Shown: positions 11,132 through 22,716 of the stretch, one piece after another
Layout of the letters: each line of letters starts with the position of its first letter
Numbering within the stretch: position 1 is the stretch's first letter
Assembly (NCBI RefSeq): GCF_031143425.1
Contig: NC_090447.1
Location: 848,041,760 to 848,105,759 of the forward strand
Direction of reading: 5' to 3'
DNA length: 64,000 nt
From: Pleurodeles waltl
Lineage: Eukaryota > Chordata > Amphibia > Caudata > Salamandridae
Made by a program: the position numbers and the translations under genes
Notes under the pieces: model-generated
Seen by the model: the letters and a program-made list of their open reading frames with translations, nothing else
Database searches by the model: none
Told to the model about the DNA's origin: nothing

Positions 11132-11177
11132 GTCTCTACCAGATAAGGGATTACCAAAGGTAAGTAACTTGTTCATT
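11132..11177 (-). repeat. DIRS right terminal repeat, outer part
   Basis: GTCTCTACCAGATAAGGGAT onward continues the terminal repeat interrupted at 4808. Joined across the insertion with one ATA, it matches the inverse of 4431-4477. This proves that copy A inserted here. Confidence 0.65.
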
Positions 11178-11982
11178 AAAGACACACAAAGTCAAAATGA
11201 CATGTGATTTTATTATTATCTTGCATTACTGTTTATATTAGACCTTTTGTTAAGTATCTCTTATGGTGGATTGGAGTATTTTAACAGTAGTTAGCAGTTT
11301 GTGATGTCAGTCACAATGTTAGTGTAAAAAAAGTGTAAGTAATTATAAAGCATTTATGTTGCTTACTTGACGACCTACTGGACCATATGCCTGGCTGTAG
11401 CTGGACAGGGGCCCCTCAACAGATATTTCCAGTTTGTTTGACATGAAGTCATGCCACCTGATCCTTTAGCTATGATGGGTCCCAGCAGAAGAAAATGAGC
11501 AGTAACAGGTGAAGAGGTCTACTTCAGTTAATGTGTAGTAACCAGGTAGCAAAGCGGTCCTGAAAACGTGTATTCCAGTGTGATGAATAATTACGTCAGT
11601 GTGCATGTATACGTGCATGATGGGTTCCGTCACTTACGCCAATGTGATGTAAGCTATGTCAATGTATGTATACACCTTGGATGATGGATTTAGTCAGTCA
11701 CAGACCATTGTAACCAATGAGGGACAGCTGATGTGTAAAAAGGAAGGTACAGAAGACACATAGCAGTCCGTCTTCCATGACAGATAACTTAGGCATCCGC
11801 CATGTTTGTTTTTCCAACATAATCCCACATTGTCTGCTTATGGTATGCCTGACAGTATGGCGAAAATGTAAAAAGTAAAAACATTATGCAGTGTACATGT
11901 CCTTAGTACATGAATTGTGTAAATAGGGCCATTACACGTCTGCCCAATAAACAGTGAGCCTTTGCACTCATATGTTTTAGAT
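11178..11982. other. No gene seen; probably the flank of an old Harbinger element (copy E)
   Basis: This is AT-rich, unstructured sequence. No frame over 60 codons resembles a known protein. Because the transposase exon at 11983 follows a polypyrimidine-AG acceptor, this stretch is probably intron or 5' region of that decayed element, but its terminus could not be found. Confidence 0.35.
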
Positions 11983-12128
11983 ATGTCCATCCACCAGCCC
12001 AAGGAAAAAAGGGACAAATATGTCAATGAGCAGAAAGAGGGTACAGACCGCAACCTTATCAGGCCACCATGCAGGAAAGGCACATCATTAAGAAGTAAGG
12101 GCTGAACCTGGACACTATAGAAGCCTTA
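11983..12128 (+). pseudogene. Harbinger transposase remnant, copy E, first part
   Basis: After an acceptor (TGTTTTAG) one frame reads YRPQPYQATMQERHIIKK, a stop, then GLNLDTIEAL. This corresponds to the region preceding 'RATIQELC' in the large Harbinger family. The stop replaces the conserved Tyr. The match continues directly at 20163 after the 8 kb LTR insertion. This is a more distant Harbinger family than copies A-D. Confidence 0.65.
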
Positions 12129-12384
12129 TGTAGGAAGCTGGATCTTTATATGGTCTATCAAAATGAGATATACCATGCAAAGAGTCCAGGGGTTCTCTTA
12201 CTAGTGGACAGGGCTTGATCTAGCAATTCCAAGGTGCTCTTTTTAGGGGGTAGTGTGGTTGAGCAGCCTTAGGCTTATAAGAGAGGAGTGTTAGACTTCT
12301 GAAAATACACACAGTCATTAAATGAGACACACAACTCAATAAGGAGATCAACACCAATTTACAAAAATAACAAGTATCTTTATG

Positions 12385-12541
12385 TTCAATGGCATGTGTA
12401 GCTGCAGATACACATGCTATGCATATCGATTCCGACATCTAATGTTCGGCTTGGAGTGTTACAAGTTGTTTTTCTTCGAAGAAGTCTTTTAGAGTCACAG
12501 GATTGAGTGACTCCTCCTCTCGGTTCCATTGCGCATGGTCA
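12385..12541 (+). repeat. DIRS left inverted terminal repeat
   Basis: TTCAATGGCATGTGTAGCTG onward is largely the reverse complement of 17690-17838, including AGTGTTACAAGTTGTTTTTC and AGACTTCTTT-like segments. The outermost parts of the two repeats differ, and both are matched by the internal complementary region. Confidence 0.85.
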
Positions 12542-14602
12542 TCGACTCCACTGTTAGATTGTTTTCTTTCCACCGTGGGGTTCGGACGTGTTTCCTCTCA
12601 CTCCGAGATTTTGATTCGGAAAACTTTCGAAAACCTTCATTTTCATCAGTATTGTATCAATCGCGTTCTTCATCTAGCATCGAAACAGTAGTACCGGCGG
12701 AAAACCACATTGATCGCCCTTCGGGGCGCGCACGCCTATTCTGGGCTGACCACGTGGAGAGTCTCATGGATCGGACTCCATTCCAATTCTGCCCTCGGTG
12801 CCACGCTAATTACCCATAAACAGGCCAACATCTGGTTTGCAACCTCTGCCTTTCTCCAGACCATCAGGAGGAAAACTACGAGGCCTGTCGATCGTTCCGA
12901 TCGAAAAAGACTCAAGAAGGCTGGAAATGGCGTCCAAGACCGGTGAACATTTCAACGTTACCAAAGAGGAACAGACGCAAACAGCAGTCTCTATCCGAGA
13001 CACAGATTCGGAGCAGGAATGCAAAGATGACAGACCCATCACAGCCGGCCAGCATGTGAGTACATCTGCCCCTGCACCCCCACACAAAAAAACAACAGAA
13101 GGCCTTGGGTCCACCACTGCCAGAAGGCCATGGTTCGGCCTGGAAAATGACTGTTGGTGACCAGCCATCGGGTTCGACACTGAAAAAGGTCACACCTCCA
13201 ACGAGTTCGGAGTCGACAAAAAATATCAAAGGCTCTATTTCAGACTCCAGCAAAAAACAGCAATTTATGGAGTTTAAAATTTGAAAGACTGTTTCGGAGC
13301 CGAGACCTTCCTCATCATTTTTCGATACTGAAAAAACATCAAACTTCGGAACCAAAAAAGACAGTTTATACAGAGGAGAGAGGACTTTCCAAAAGACTAC
13401 CAGAAAGCCATAAAACCTTTGAGGAAGAGTCCAAAATTGAACCAATCCTGCAAATTATGGATGAGAGACAATCTAGGATACACATCCATAAAGAAACGGG
13501 GAGAATCATTACAGCACCTGCTCTAAAGACAAAGAGAAACTTGGCATTTCAAGCTAAAGTTTCAAAACAAAAAGAGAAGCCAGCACCTCCTCAGTCTTCT
13601 CCTCCTCATTCTCTACACCTACCTACCTCTCCTCACACCAGCCCTACACCAATGCATTCTCTAACACATTCTTTTGATTCTCAAACATTCTCAACAAGAC
13701 ACTGAACAGAAAAAAAGTATAAGCCTGCACCCTCTGACCCTGATTACATCACCCATCAGGTGCCTCCTGATTCAGTAGTGGTTAGTGCTGCCCGAAAGAT
13801 GGCAAATAGCCAGTCCTCAGGAGATGCACCCCCTCCTGATAAGGAGAGCAGGAAATGTGACACTGCAGGAAAGAGATTTGCTTCCCAAGCAACAAACCAA
13901 TGGAGGATAGCTAATTCCCAGGCACTAGCCCGTTACGATAGAGCCCATTGGGATGAGATGCAGGATATCATACAGCATCTCCCAAAAGAGCACCAGAAGA
14001 GGGCACAACAGGTAGTAGAGGAAGGGTAAGCTATCAGTAACAACCAAATAAGGTCTGCCCTTGATGCGGCTGATACAGCTGCAAGGAGTGTGAACACAGC
14101 AGTTACTATTCGTAGACATGCATGGCTGCACTCATCTGGTTTTAAACCAGAAATCCAAAAGGCTGTGTTAAACATGCCTTTTGATAAGAAACATCTTTTT
14201 GGACCAGAGTTACACACAACGATAGAAAAATTACGAAAAGACTCAGATACAGCCAAAGCAATGGGTGTTCTCTATTCCACACCATATAGGGGGTCATTTC
14301 GTAAGCCTCAGTTTCGAGGAGGTTTTAGACCACAATCCGCAGAGGCATCAACCTCACAAGCAAAACCAACTTATCAAACCCAGTACCAGCGAGGTGGGTT
14401 TAGAGGCACATATAGTGGACAATACTCTCAAAATAGAGGTAAATTCCAAACCTCTAAACAACCAGCAACACAACCAAAACAGTTACTTTCCTCACTCCCT
14501 TACACTCCACACATCTCCTGTGGGGGGAAGACTGCAACAGTTCCACACACATTGGGAAAATATCACAACAGACAACTGGGTGTTATCAATTATCCACAAT
14601 AG
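12529..14602 (+). pseudogene. DIRS gag-like ORF (broken)
   Basis: The N-terminal part (from 12529) contains a Cys/His cluster, FCPRCHANY then HLVCNLCLSPDHQEENYEAC, of the kind found near the start of vertebrate DIRS gag. A TAA at 12817 interrupts it. A middle section is low complexity. The C-terminal part from about 13760 (SQALARYDRAHWDEMQDIIQ) continues across a stop at 14027 to RRHAWLHSSGF, then LNMPFDKKHLFGPEL, and ends in an Arg/Gly/Gln-rich tail (RGGFRGTYSGQYSQNRGKF). The RRHAWL..SGF and PFD...LFG blocks recur in the second DIRS element at 63740-63830. The role would be nucleocapsid-like RNA packaging. Several frames are needed, so it is not translatable as one protein. Confidence 0.7.
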
Positions 14603-16383
14603 CTATTGCCTAGAATTGATAAACACTCATCCAACTATTCCACCAAGGTATCACAAATTAACCCCAGAACATACAGTTTTGTTACAACAAGAGGTTCAAT
14701 CTCCACTACTCAAACAAGCAATAGAGTTAGCTCCACATTCTCAACTAGGAACAGGAGCTTACTCACTGTACTTTCCACTTCCCAAAAAAGATGATACCCT
14801 CAGGCCAATATTAGACCTCAGGCTACTAAATCTCTATAGCCTATCAGAACATTTCCACATGGTAACTCTGCAAGATGTTATCCCACTGCTACAAAAACAA
14901 GACTTTATGACAGCCTTAGATCTCAAAAATGCATATTTCTACATACCCATCCATCCAGCCCACAGAAAATACCTCAAGTTTGTTATACAAGGAAAACACT
15001 ACCAATTCAAAGTGTTACCTTTCAGCATAACAACAGCTCCAAGGGTATTTACAAAGTGCTTAGCAGTAGTAGCACCTTACCTAAGGAGACAACATATCCA
15101 TGTATTTCCATATCTAGACGATTGGCCAATAAAATCAAGCAATCGTACACAATGCCAAAATCATACACAGTACGTGATAGAAACTCTGCACACCCTCAGG
15201 TTTTCTATAAACTACCAAAAGTCACACCTCCAGCCAGCACAAATACAACCGTATTTAGGTGCTATCCTAAATACTCAACTAGCTCTACCGTATCCAAATA
15301 CACAAAGGATACAAGCTTTTCAAAATCTAATTCCACTTATACAACCAAATCAAAAATACACTGCAAGATTTGTCATGCAAATACTAGGAATGATGGCGTC
15401 TTGCATTGCAATAGTCCCACATGCAAGATTAAACATGAGGCCCTTACCACAGTGCTTGCACAGCAATGGTCACAAGCACACAGTCAACTTCAAAATGTAG
15501 TGTTGCTGACCACCAAACACATATGTCCCTTCAGTGGTGGGATCGCAGAAACTTAATCAAGGGGTGGTCATTTCATGATCCTGTGCCTCAGACCATAATT
15601 ACAACAGATGCATCAATGATTGGTTGGGGAGCTCACCTAAACAATCACAATATTCAAGGGCAATGGGATGTCAAGCAGAAACAGCTACACATAAACCATT
15701 TAGAGTTATTAGCTGTGTTCCTTGCCTTTAAAGCTTTTCAACCTCTTCTCAATCAGAAGAATGTTCTTATAAAAACAGACAACATGACAACCATGTATTA
15801 TCTCAACAAGCAGGGAGGGACACATTAATCTCAACTGTCCCTTCTAGCCCAAACAATTTAGAAATGGGCAATTCACAATCAAATTCATCTATTAGCACAG
15901 TACATTTCAGGGATTGACAATCAGTTGGCAGATGTCCTCAGCAGAAATCACCAACAAACATACGAATGGGAGATTCACCCTCAAGTACTTCAAAAATACT
16001 GTCAAAAGTGGGGGATACCAAACATAGATATATTTGGAACAAGCAAAAATACAAAATGCCAAAACTTTGCATCCAGTCACCCACATCCATTGTCCAAAGG
16101 CAATGCTCTATGGATCAAATGGTCAGGGATATTTGCTTACGCTTTTAACGCTCTCCCACTCCTTCCATTTCTGGTCAACAAGTTGCGTCAAACTTCACTC
16201 AACATGATACTCATAGCAATAACATGGGCACATCAGCCATGGTACACAACACTACTAGATCTATCTGTGGTACCTCACTCCAAACTCCCATGCAGACCGG
16301 ATTTGTTAACACAAAACAAAGGTCAAATCAGACATCCAGACCCCAAAGCTCTCAATCGAGCGATTTGGCTCCTGAAGTCATAG
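14595..16383 (+). pseudogene. DIRS reverse transcriptase and RNase H (broken)
   Basis: The frame open from 14265 to 15500 carries the reverse transcriptase: PKKDDTLRPILDLRLLN, ALDLKNAYFYIPIH, and the catalytic box FPYLDDW (YLDD codons at 15111-15122). A frameshift near 15470-15500 leads to RNase H in another frame (TTDASMIGWGAHLNNH, then HLELLAVFLAFKAF and LIKTDNMTT). Stops at 15826 and about 15859 follow. The same frame then continues with the typical LADVLSR motif and a region ending at 16381. The YLDD motif is intact, but the enzyme could not be made whole because of the frame change and stops. Confidence 0.85.
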
Positions 16384-17415
16384 AATTTGTATATTTAAAA
16401 CTCCCATCAGAGTGTATGGAAGTTATTAAACAAGCACATAAACTCACTACTAGACTGTTACACAAACAAATGGAAAAGATTTGTTTATTATTGTCAATCT
16501 AAAACCATAGATCCTCTCTCAGCATCAATTCAAGACATTGTATGTTATTTACTTCATTTGCAAAAATCAAATTTAGCTTTCTCCTCAATAAAAAATACAC
16601 CTTACTGCAATATCTGCATATTTACAAACTATTCAACATAGCTCTTTATTTAGAGTTCCTGTTAATAAAGCTTTCCTGGAAGGATGAAAACGCATCATTC
16701 CACCAAGAACATCACCAGTTCCAACACGGAATCTAAATATAGTACTTACTAGACTTATGGGACCACCTTTTGAACCCATGCACTCTTGCCAAATTCAATT
16801 TCTAACATGGAAGGTTGCCTTTGTTGTAGCAATTACTTCTTTACGAAGAGTAAGTGAAATACAAGCTTTTACTCTTGAAGTACCTTTTTTCCAAGTACAC
16901 AAACACAAAGTTGTACTAAGAACAAATCCTAAATTTCTACCAAAAGTAGTCTCACAATTTCACATCAATCGAACAGTCGAACTGCCAGTCTTCTTCCCAC
17001 AGCCAGATTCTGTGGCAGAAAGAGCTCTACATAAATTAGATCTCAAAAGAGCTTTAATGTACTATATAGACAGAACTAAACAATTTAGGAAATTTCCAAC
17101 AACCACATACAGGCAATCCTATATCAAAAGAAGGTTTAGCTAGATGGAGTGTTAGGTGTATACAAACATGCTATATCAAAGCAAAAAGACAACTTGCAGT
17201 CACACCTAAAGCACTTTCTACTAGAAAGAAAGATGCAACAATGTCTTTTTTAGGGAACATACCAATAGCTGATATATGTAAAGCAGCTACATGGGCAACA
17301 CCTCATACATTTACTAAACACTAATGTGTAGATGTTTTCTCACAACAACAAGCCACAGTAGGACAAGCTGTCCTAAAGACATTATTTCAAACAACTTCAA
17401 CTCCTACAGGCTAGC
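16384..17415 (+). pseudogene. DIRS tyrosine recombinase (catalytic residues lost)
   Basis: The N-terminal core-binding region is spread over two frames (to about 16700). The catalytic half starts near 16757: MGPPFEPMHSCQIQFLTWKV, then VAITSLRRVSEIQAF with the first catalytic Arg. After a stop near 17141 it continues to KALSTRKKD, ICKAATWATPHTFTKH and the tail. In related DIRS enzymes, as I remember them, the second block reads AHSTR and the last reads KHY. Here His is Leu (CTT at 17214-17216) and the Tyr codon is TAA (17323-17325). One extra A near 17280 also shifts the frame. It can no longer cut DNA. Confidence 0.8.
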
Positions 17416-17448
17416 CACCGCTATTTTGGGAGGACAAACTGCTTTGTA

Positions 17449-17575
17449 GTCTATGCATAGCATGTGTATCTGTAGCTACACATGCCATTGAATGGAAAAT
17501 GTCACTTACCCAGTGTACATCTGTTCGTGGCATGTTGTGCTGCAGATTCACATGCATCCTCCCTCCTCCCAGGGA
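17449..17575 (+). repeat. DIRS internal complementary region
   Basis: The first part (CATGTGTATCTGTAGCTACA region) is the reverse complement of the left end of the element. The second part (GGAAAATGTCACTTACCCAG onward) is the reverse complement of the right end. They meet at CCATTGAATGGAAAATG, which reads as the two termini joined. This is the template DIRS elements use to align their ends and form a closed circle. Confidence 0.85.
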
Positions 17576-17689
17576 GCCGGTAGTCGTTTAAGGTAATACA
17601 TTTGTACATATGTATATATATTTACATTTGCATGGACATCTCTTTTCTCTTATATAGTTTATCACCCTCTGCGGGAAAACAATCATGAC

Positions 17690-17869
17690 CATGTGCAATG
17701 GAACAGAGAGGAGGAGTCACTCGATCCTGTGACTCTAAAAGACTTCTTTGAAGAAAAACAACTTGTAACACTCCGAGCCCACTAGATGTCGGAATCGATA
17801 TGCATAGCATATGAATCTGCAGCACAACATGTCACGAACAGATGTACACTGGGCAAGTGACATTTTCCA
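17690..17869 (+). repeat. DIRS right inverted terminal repeat
   Basis: It is inverted relative to 12385-12541 (CAATGGAACAGAGAGGAGGAG onward corresponds to CTCCTCCTCTCGGTTCCATT). It ends CATTTTCCA, followed by TATGTT. Confidence 0.85.
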
Positions 17870-20162
17870 TATGTTTCGGCACTAGAATCAATACGATCAG
17901 GTAAGTACGTATTGCAAGATAAATCTTTATAGTGTAGAAAAGCCGACAGTGCAATTCTTGAAAGCTGTAATGTTATCCTATGGGGGAACAACAAATATGG
18001 CAAACAGGCAGAGTACAGCGACTTACAGGATCTATTTCCTGGACTTAAGGTGAGTATTGGGCAAGGGTCAGGACCACACCAACAAGTCACACCGGGCAGC
18101 CCTGGGACGGCCGGGTGCAGAGAAATAGTACAGAGTTGGTGCCCAGTGTTAGTCAATGGGGATCGGTCCAGTTGGAATGAGACTGCTGATTAGGACTAGG
18201 TGTCCAGTTAGTGTGAGACAACAAGTGGGCTTAGAACTTGCAATGCTCGGGGACATAGGGACACCAGTCATCCTCTTCTCCTCGGTCTGGGGCGTTTAGT
18301 TGCAGAGGGTTCTTGGACCGTCGGGGGTCCATCACCAGTAGAGATGGCCCACAGAAACAGGCGGCAGGCATGAGCTGGGGACCAGTCTGAGTGAACCAAC
18401 AAGTGGGTTCAACTCTCTCAAGCTTGAGGGTCGCAGAGACAAAAGTAGCCCTCCTTTCCTCAGTCCTGGGCGTCCGGGTGCAGAGGTGCAATGGAGCGTC
18501 GTCATCACCAGAGGAGGTTGCAGTTGAGGGAGGCCTGCAGAAAGAGACTGCAGGCATCTGAGTGAAGGTCGCATTGGGGAAACCCATGATGGACTTTGTC
18601 TCTGGAAAGGCTGGGATCACGCTGGCACTGTTGGCGTACTTCAACATGGGTTGGGAGGCTCAGGTGCAGTGGTGCTGTATGGTGGTGTTTTTTTTTTTGG
18701 TGCCCTTCAGCTGCTTTTGTGGCCTGCAAGGATGCAGGGGAGCAACACCACTACTCTACAGGAGTTCCCTCGTGCGGGTGTGAAGGCTTGCAGTCTTCTT
18801 GGGCTTTTTGAAGTTTCAGCTGATGAAGGACAAGGCAATTTTGGCGCGATTGTCAAAGTTAGCAGGCAGGCTGGCAGGATTGGCACTGAGTCTGTCACTG
18901 GTGTTCAGTTCTCGCTTTTATTTTTCTAGTGTGTCCTTCTACAGGTCTGCGGGATCTTATATCCTGGTGCCAAGGGGCTCCCACAAATACTGAATTTAGG
19001 AGCCTTTTGGAGAGTGTAGGGTAGTAGCCAATGGGCTACTTAACCCTGGGTTTACTACACCCCCTATATGACTACTTCCTGTGAAAAGTTGGCATAACCC
19101 TGCCCTAGAGTTTCTAGTTCTGTCATCACCAAGATGGCAGACCTTCAAAAGTTGTGGGCACTCCTCCCTGACTACTCATTTTCTCGCCTATCTGGGTGCC
19201 AAATGTGCCCTAGGACAGGGGGTCGGCATTCACTCTTTTGAGGGAAGCCAGCTATACATATCAAGGGTGGTGGGCTTCTTTGAAGCCCCCTGGCCTGAAA
19301 TGCAGATTTGCATGTCATCTTGTTGGGGGGGTGCTAACAACCCTGCCAGAGCAGGCTTTGTTTCTGTCTGCGGGAGGTCAATGGCTGACACTCCTGGTGG
19401 TCAGATATGTGTCTGATTGTGTCAGGTTAGTTAAAACTAGTCAGCCAGCACACAGGTAGATGGTAGGTTTTAGGGGGCATGTCTAAGGTGCCCTTGGGGT
19501 GCGTGTATTAATAAATCCATCACTGGCATTAGTGAGGGTTTATTAATACAAGACTTTTTATACCAAACATTGCTATTCTCAGTGAAGCTATCATGTAGCT
19601 GGGGAACTTATATTGACCAGTGTCCAGCACATGTAGTTAAAATGTCTTCCCTGTTTACTCACTACGTCTGAGAATCGACAAAGACATAGTGGGTGAATAT
19701 CTGCTCTTTGCAGATATATCCTCACATGTAATGTAATGCACTCTGCCTTAGGGCTGTAAGGACTGCTGTAGGGGGGACTTACATATATTGCATGCAATGT
19801 TAGGGGACATGGCAAACAGGCTGTGTGCCATGTTGTATTTTCACTTTTAGCTGCACCAGGACACGCAGCCTGCAATGGCAGTCAGCATGTGCTAGGTGAG
19901 GGGTCCCTGAGGGTGGCGCAATACAAGCTGCAGCCCTTGGAGACCCTCTTTAGTACCCATGCCCTAGGTACCATTGGTACCAGTTACTAGGACCTTATAG
20001 GGGTGTCAAAGGTATGGCTAATTGAGGAGCAATTGCACAGTTTTAGGGAAAGATATCTGGTCCTGGGGACCTGGTTAGCAGGAACTCCGTGCACTTTCAG
20101 TCAAAATTGCATTAGATACCAGGCAAAAAGGTGACCATGTCAAAAAGGGGCACATTCCTACA

Positions 20163-21146
20163 CCTTATCCTTAAAGTTTTGTTTAGAACTTTTATCAGAC
20201 ATCAACATCAAGGCAGCCATCCCACCTATTGTGAAGATAATATCAGTTTTACATTTCCTCTCTATTGTCTTCTCCCAGTACGCTGTTAGAGACTCCAGTG
20301 GGATATTGCAGCCATCTTTTTTAGCTGTCCTCAACCAGGTCTTCAATGCTATGCTAAGATGTATGAATTACTTCATCCTAATTCTTGCAGCTAATGCCAC
20401 AGTTAACACTATGTCAAGGCTGAGTTCTATGGATTAGGAGCTGTACCACCTGTTATTAGTGCCATAAATGGAAACCACATTACATTGGTGCCACCTCGTG
20501 TCCCTGTGAAGGTATACCTCAGATGAAAGCATGTGTACTCCATCAATCTGCAGAGGTGGTTTGCATACCAGAACCCTACATCACCAGTGTGTGAACAATG
20601 TAGGTGCAAGATTTCTTGGATCCACCCCTGACTCACTTATGCTATGCAACAGGTCTATACCACAAAAGATGGCAGACGTTGCACCAAGAAAGGTCTGGCT
20701 TGTTGGTAGGTGTAGTACGTGTTAATTTTAAGGTAGTTATGTGCATTGTCTTGTGCAAAGTAATTTCCCCTATGCTTTCTTTTCATTCTAATATGTATTT
20801 AGTACTACAGAGGAGCCCAACAACACCAGGGTACTGCAGCTTTAATGAGGCCCAGTGCGCAAAAAAGGGGACTTTGTAAGAGCAGTCTTTGGGGGCCTCA
20901 AATCATCTTTACATTGCCTGGACAAACCCAGAGGGACCCTCCTCTTCTGTTCTGAGAAGGGCTGCAAGATAGCTGTGTTATGTTATATGCTACTCAGCAT
21001 TGTCTCCATCAGAACATCCCCTTGATGATGACAAGGAGTGGGAACGTTAGAGTAATATTGGTGAGATACATCAACAAGATGACAGTGATGAGGATGAACG
21101 CAGTGACCTCAGGCATGAACCTATTAAAATCATTGTTGCCTGATGG
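20163..21146 (+). pseudogene. Harbinger transposase remnant, copy E, second part
   Basis: The frame resumes after the LTR: DINIKAAIPPIVKIISVLHF, then YGLGAVPPVISAINGNH and ITLVPPRVPVKVY. Here the first catalytic Asp (AIDGTH in other copies) is Asn (AAT at 20467-20469). After frameshifts come ARFLGSTPDSLMLCNRSIPQ and VWLVG near the intron position. Further decayed matches lead to an acidic tail (DDSDEDERSDLRHEP) and a stop at about 21144. It carries numerous stops and is much older than copies A-D. Confidence 0.7.
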
Positions 21147-22122
21147 TAAGTGCCATAAATGAAAGCTTAACTTGAAACATCACTACAGGGACATTTCATG
21201 TGATGTTAATAATACAATAATTTTATTTTATTTTAAACATGATAATTATATTTTTTTATTTGCAGAAAACTGTTTCTTATGGGTCAGAGGTAAATAGTGC
21301 TGTACTGTTTTTCAGACAGATTACTCAATGACATACAAAACTGAATTCACATCAGCTTCATTGCAAGAGTACTATTTTAAATGTATTTTCTAAGAAGAGG
21401 CCCATAATATCTGTAACCTTTGTGAAAGAGGTCCCATCTGGGAAAATGTATGATTGCCTTGGCTGTGGAGAAAGTAACATATTTAAAATTAAATAATTTA
21501 TCCTTATCATATTAACACGTCTGTTAATTCCTTCTTCAGTCATGTCATACTGTCATCTGCTCGTGCACAAACAGGTCAGTGGTAGGTAATGTTTTTTCTT
21601 TCACAGATACAGTTTATAAAAGCATCTGCAGTACACATTGCCTGAATATTGACATAATTGTTCTCAGTCATGGAGTTGTCGTAGGGCTCTTATCTTCAGG
21701 GTAAGATTGTGTAGTGGTAGGGTGGCAACACCACCGAGTGTGGGTGACTGACCGGGTCCCACGCCATCTGGAAGCTGTTGTCTGACCTTGTCGGCTAGCT
21801 GGCAGCATCTCACCCAAACCTACAAAGTGAAGACGATTTGTGGCAGCCTAAAAACATAACACTCTGACTCCTCAGCGAAGCCATGGTGGAACAGATCATA
21901 CCTTTTCTCTCATTACACAAAGTCTCATGCATGCCAGGGCAAACAAAGAAATGCAAAAGTAATTTCAATGTATTTATTGAAGTGATTTCATTCGATTATA
22001 AAAAGCATGCGCTGCGATGTGTAGGCAGATGAAGCATAATACAGTGATTATGGTTACCATTAAAATAAATACAATTATCAATCCTACCATCCTGGTGTGA
22101 TTATAAATTGTAATGATTCCCA
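21147..22122. other. No convincing gene
   Basis: AT-rich sequence, probably the 3' flank of copy E. On the minus strand at about 21840-21660 a stretch follows a TTTGTAG acceptor and stays open (VWVRCCQLADKVRQQLPDGV). It could be an exon of a partner gene of copy E, but I recognise nothing in it. A minus-strand AATAAA lies near 21970. Confidence 0.3.
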
Positions 22123-22505
22123 GGGGGTCATTACAACATTGGCGGTATAAGGCGCTTACCGCCGTGCAGAAGACCGCCAATACACCGACGCGGTAGACCG
22201 CCACAGCTATTATGACACACATCACGGAATCCACCGAAATTCAGACACCCACACAACACCGCCACACCAAAGGTCAGCGATAAACATGCGGAAACAAATC
22301 CTCCACCTCCACGCCAACAGAAACACGCCCATGCTATTACGACCCACGAATCCACGCGGCGGTCTTTCAACTGCGGTATTCCACTGGCGTTACACACCGC
22401 CACGCTCAAAATACACACACATCTCCAAAACACCGCCACATTGGACAATTACAAATACACACACCTGAGACACATACACACACCACTCCCACACACCCAA
22501 CACAA

Positions 22506-22512
22506 TATAAAA
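22506..22512 (+). promoter_or_regulatory. TATA box candidate for Myb1, copy B
   Basis: TATAAAA lies 211 bases before the Myb1 start in a CA-rich leader. The same motif is at 33987-33993 in copy C and 45260-45266 in copy D, at a similar place. Conservation inside otherwise simple sequence favours a core promoter. Confidence 0.5.
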
Positions 22513-22716
22513 TACACACCCACATCACCCACAAACCCCTACAACCAGAAATTCTGAGAGAAGGCGAGAGAGAGAGCACAGCTATTGACAACCCCATCAC
22601 ACAGAGGCACACAACACCATCACCCACACAACATCCACGCACAAAACACCACATACCACTACACTCACCACACTCATCAACACATACACCACCCCACACA
22701 TCACACACACCACCCC

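Larger units (their letters stand above)
3103..11177 (+). mobile_element. 3' part of a degenerate DIRS-type retrotransposon, split by a LINE and by Harbinger copy A
   Basis: The order is tyrosine-recombinase remnant (about 3110-3990), internal complementary region (about 4040-4501, itself cut by a LINE), and right terminal repeat (4784-4808 continuing at 11132-11177). This is the expected 3' order of a DIRS element. The 5' half is absent because the LTR element ending at 3102 abuts it. Removing 4809-11131 restores a terminal repeat that pairs with 4431-4501 over about 70 bases, so the parts belong together. All reading frames are broken. Confidence 0.7.
12385..17869 (+). mobile_element. Nearly full-length DIRS-type retrotransposon (5.5 kb)
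   Basis: It has the full DIRS layout: left inverted terminal repeat (12385 to about 12541), gag-like ORF, reverse transcriptase and RNase H, tyrosine recombinase, internal complementary region (17449-17575) and right inverted repeat (17690-17869). There is no 4-6 base target duplication of integrase type. Instead the same six bases TATGTT occur at both edges (12381-12386 and 17870-17875), as expected of recombinase-mediated insertion. All ORFs carry stops or frameshifts, so it is inactive. It is inserted in a solo LTR. Confidence 0.88.
12129..20162 (-). mobile_element. Solo LTR (about 2.5 kb) with a nested DIRS element
   Basis: The block begins TGTAGGAAGCTGG on the plus strand and ends CACATTCCTACA. 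A perfect 5-base target duplication CCTTA flanks it (12124-12128 and 20163-20167). The ends match in style those of the LTR at 287-3102, and the orientation is taken from that similarity. Taking out the DIRS element at 12385-17869 leaves 256 + 2293 bases. There is no internal region or coding capacity, so this is a solo LTR left by recombination between two LTRs. It interrupts the copy E transposase inside a conserved helix. Confidence 0.8.
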
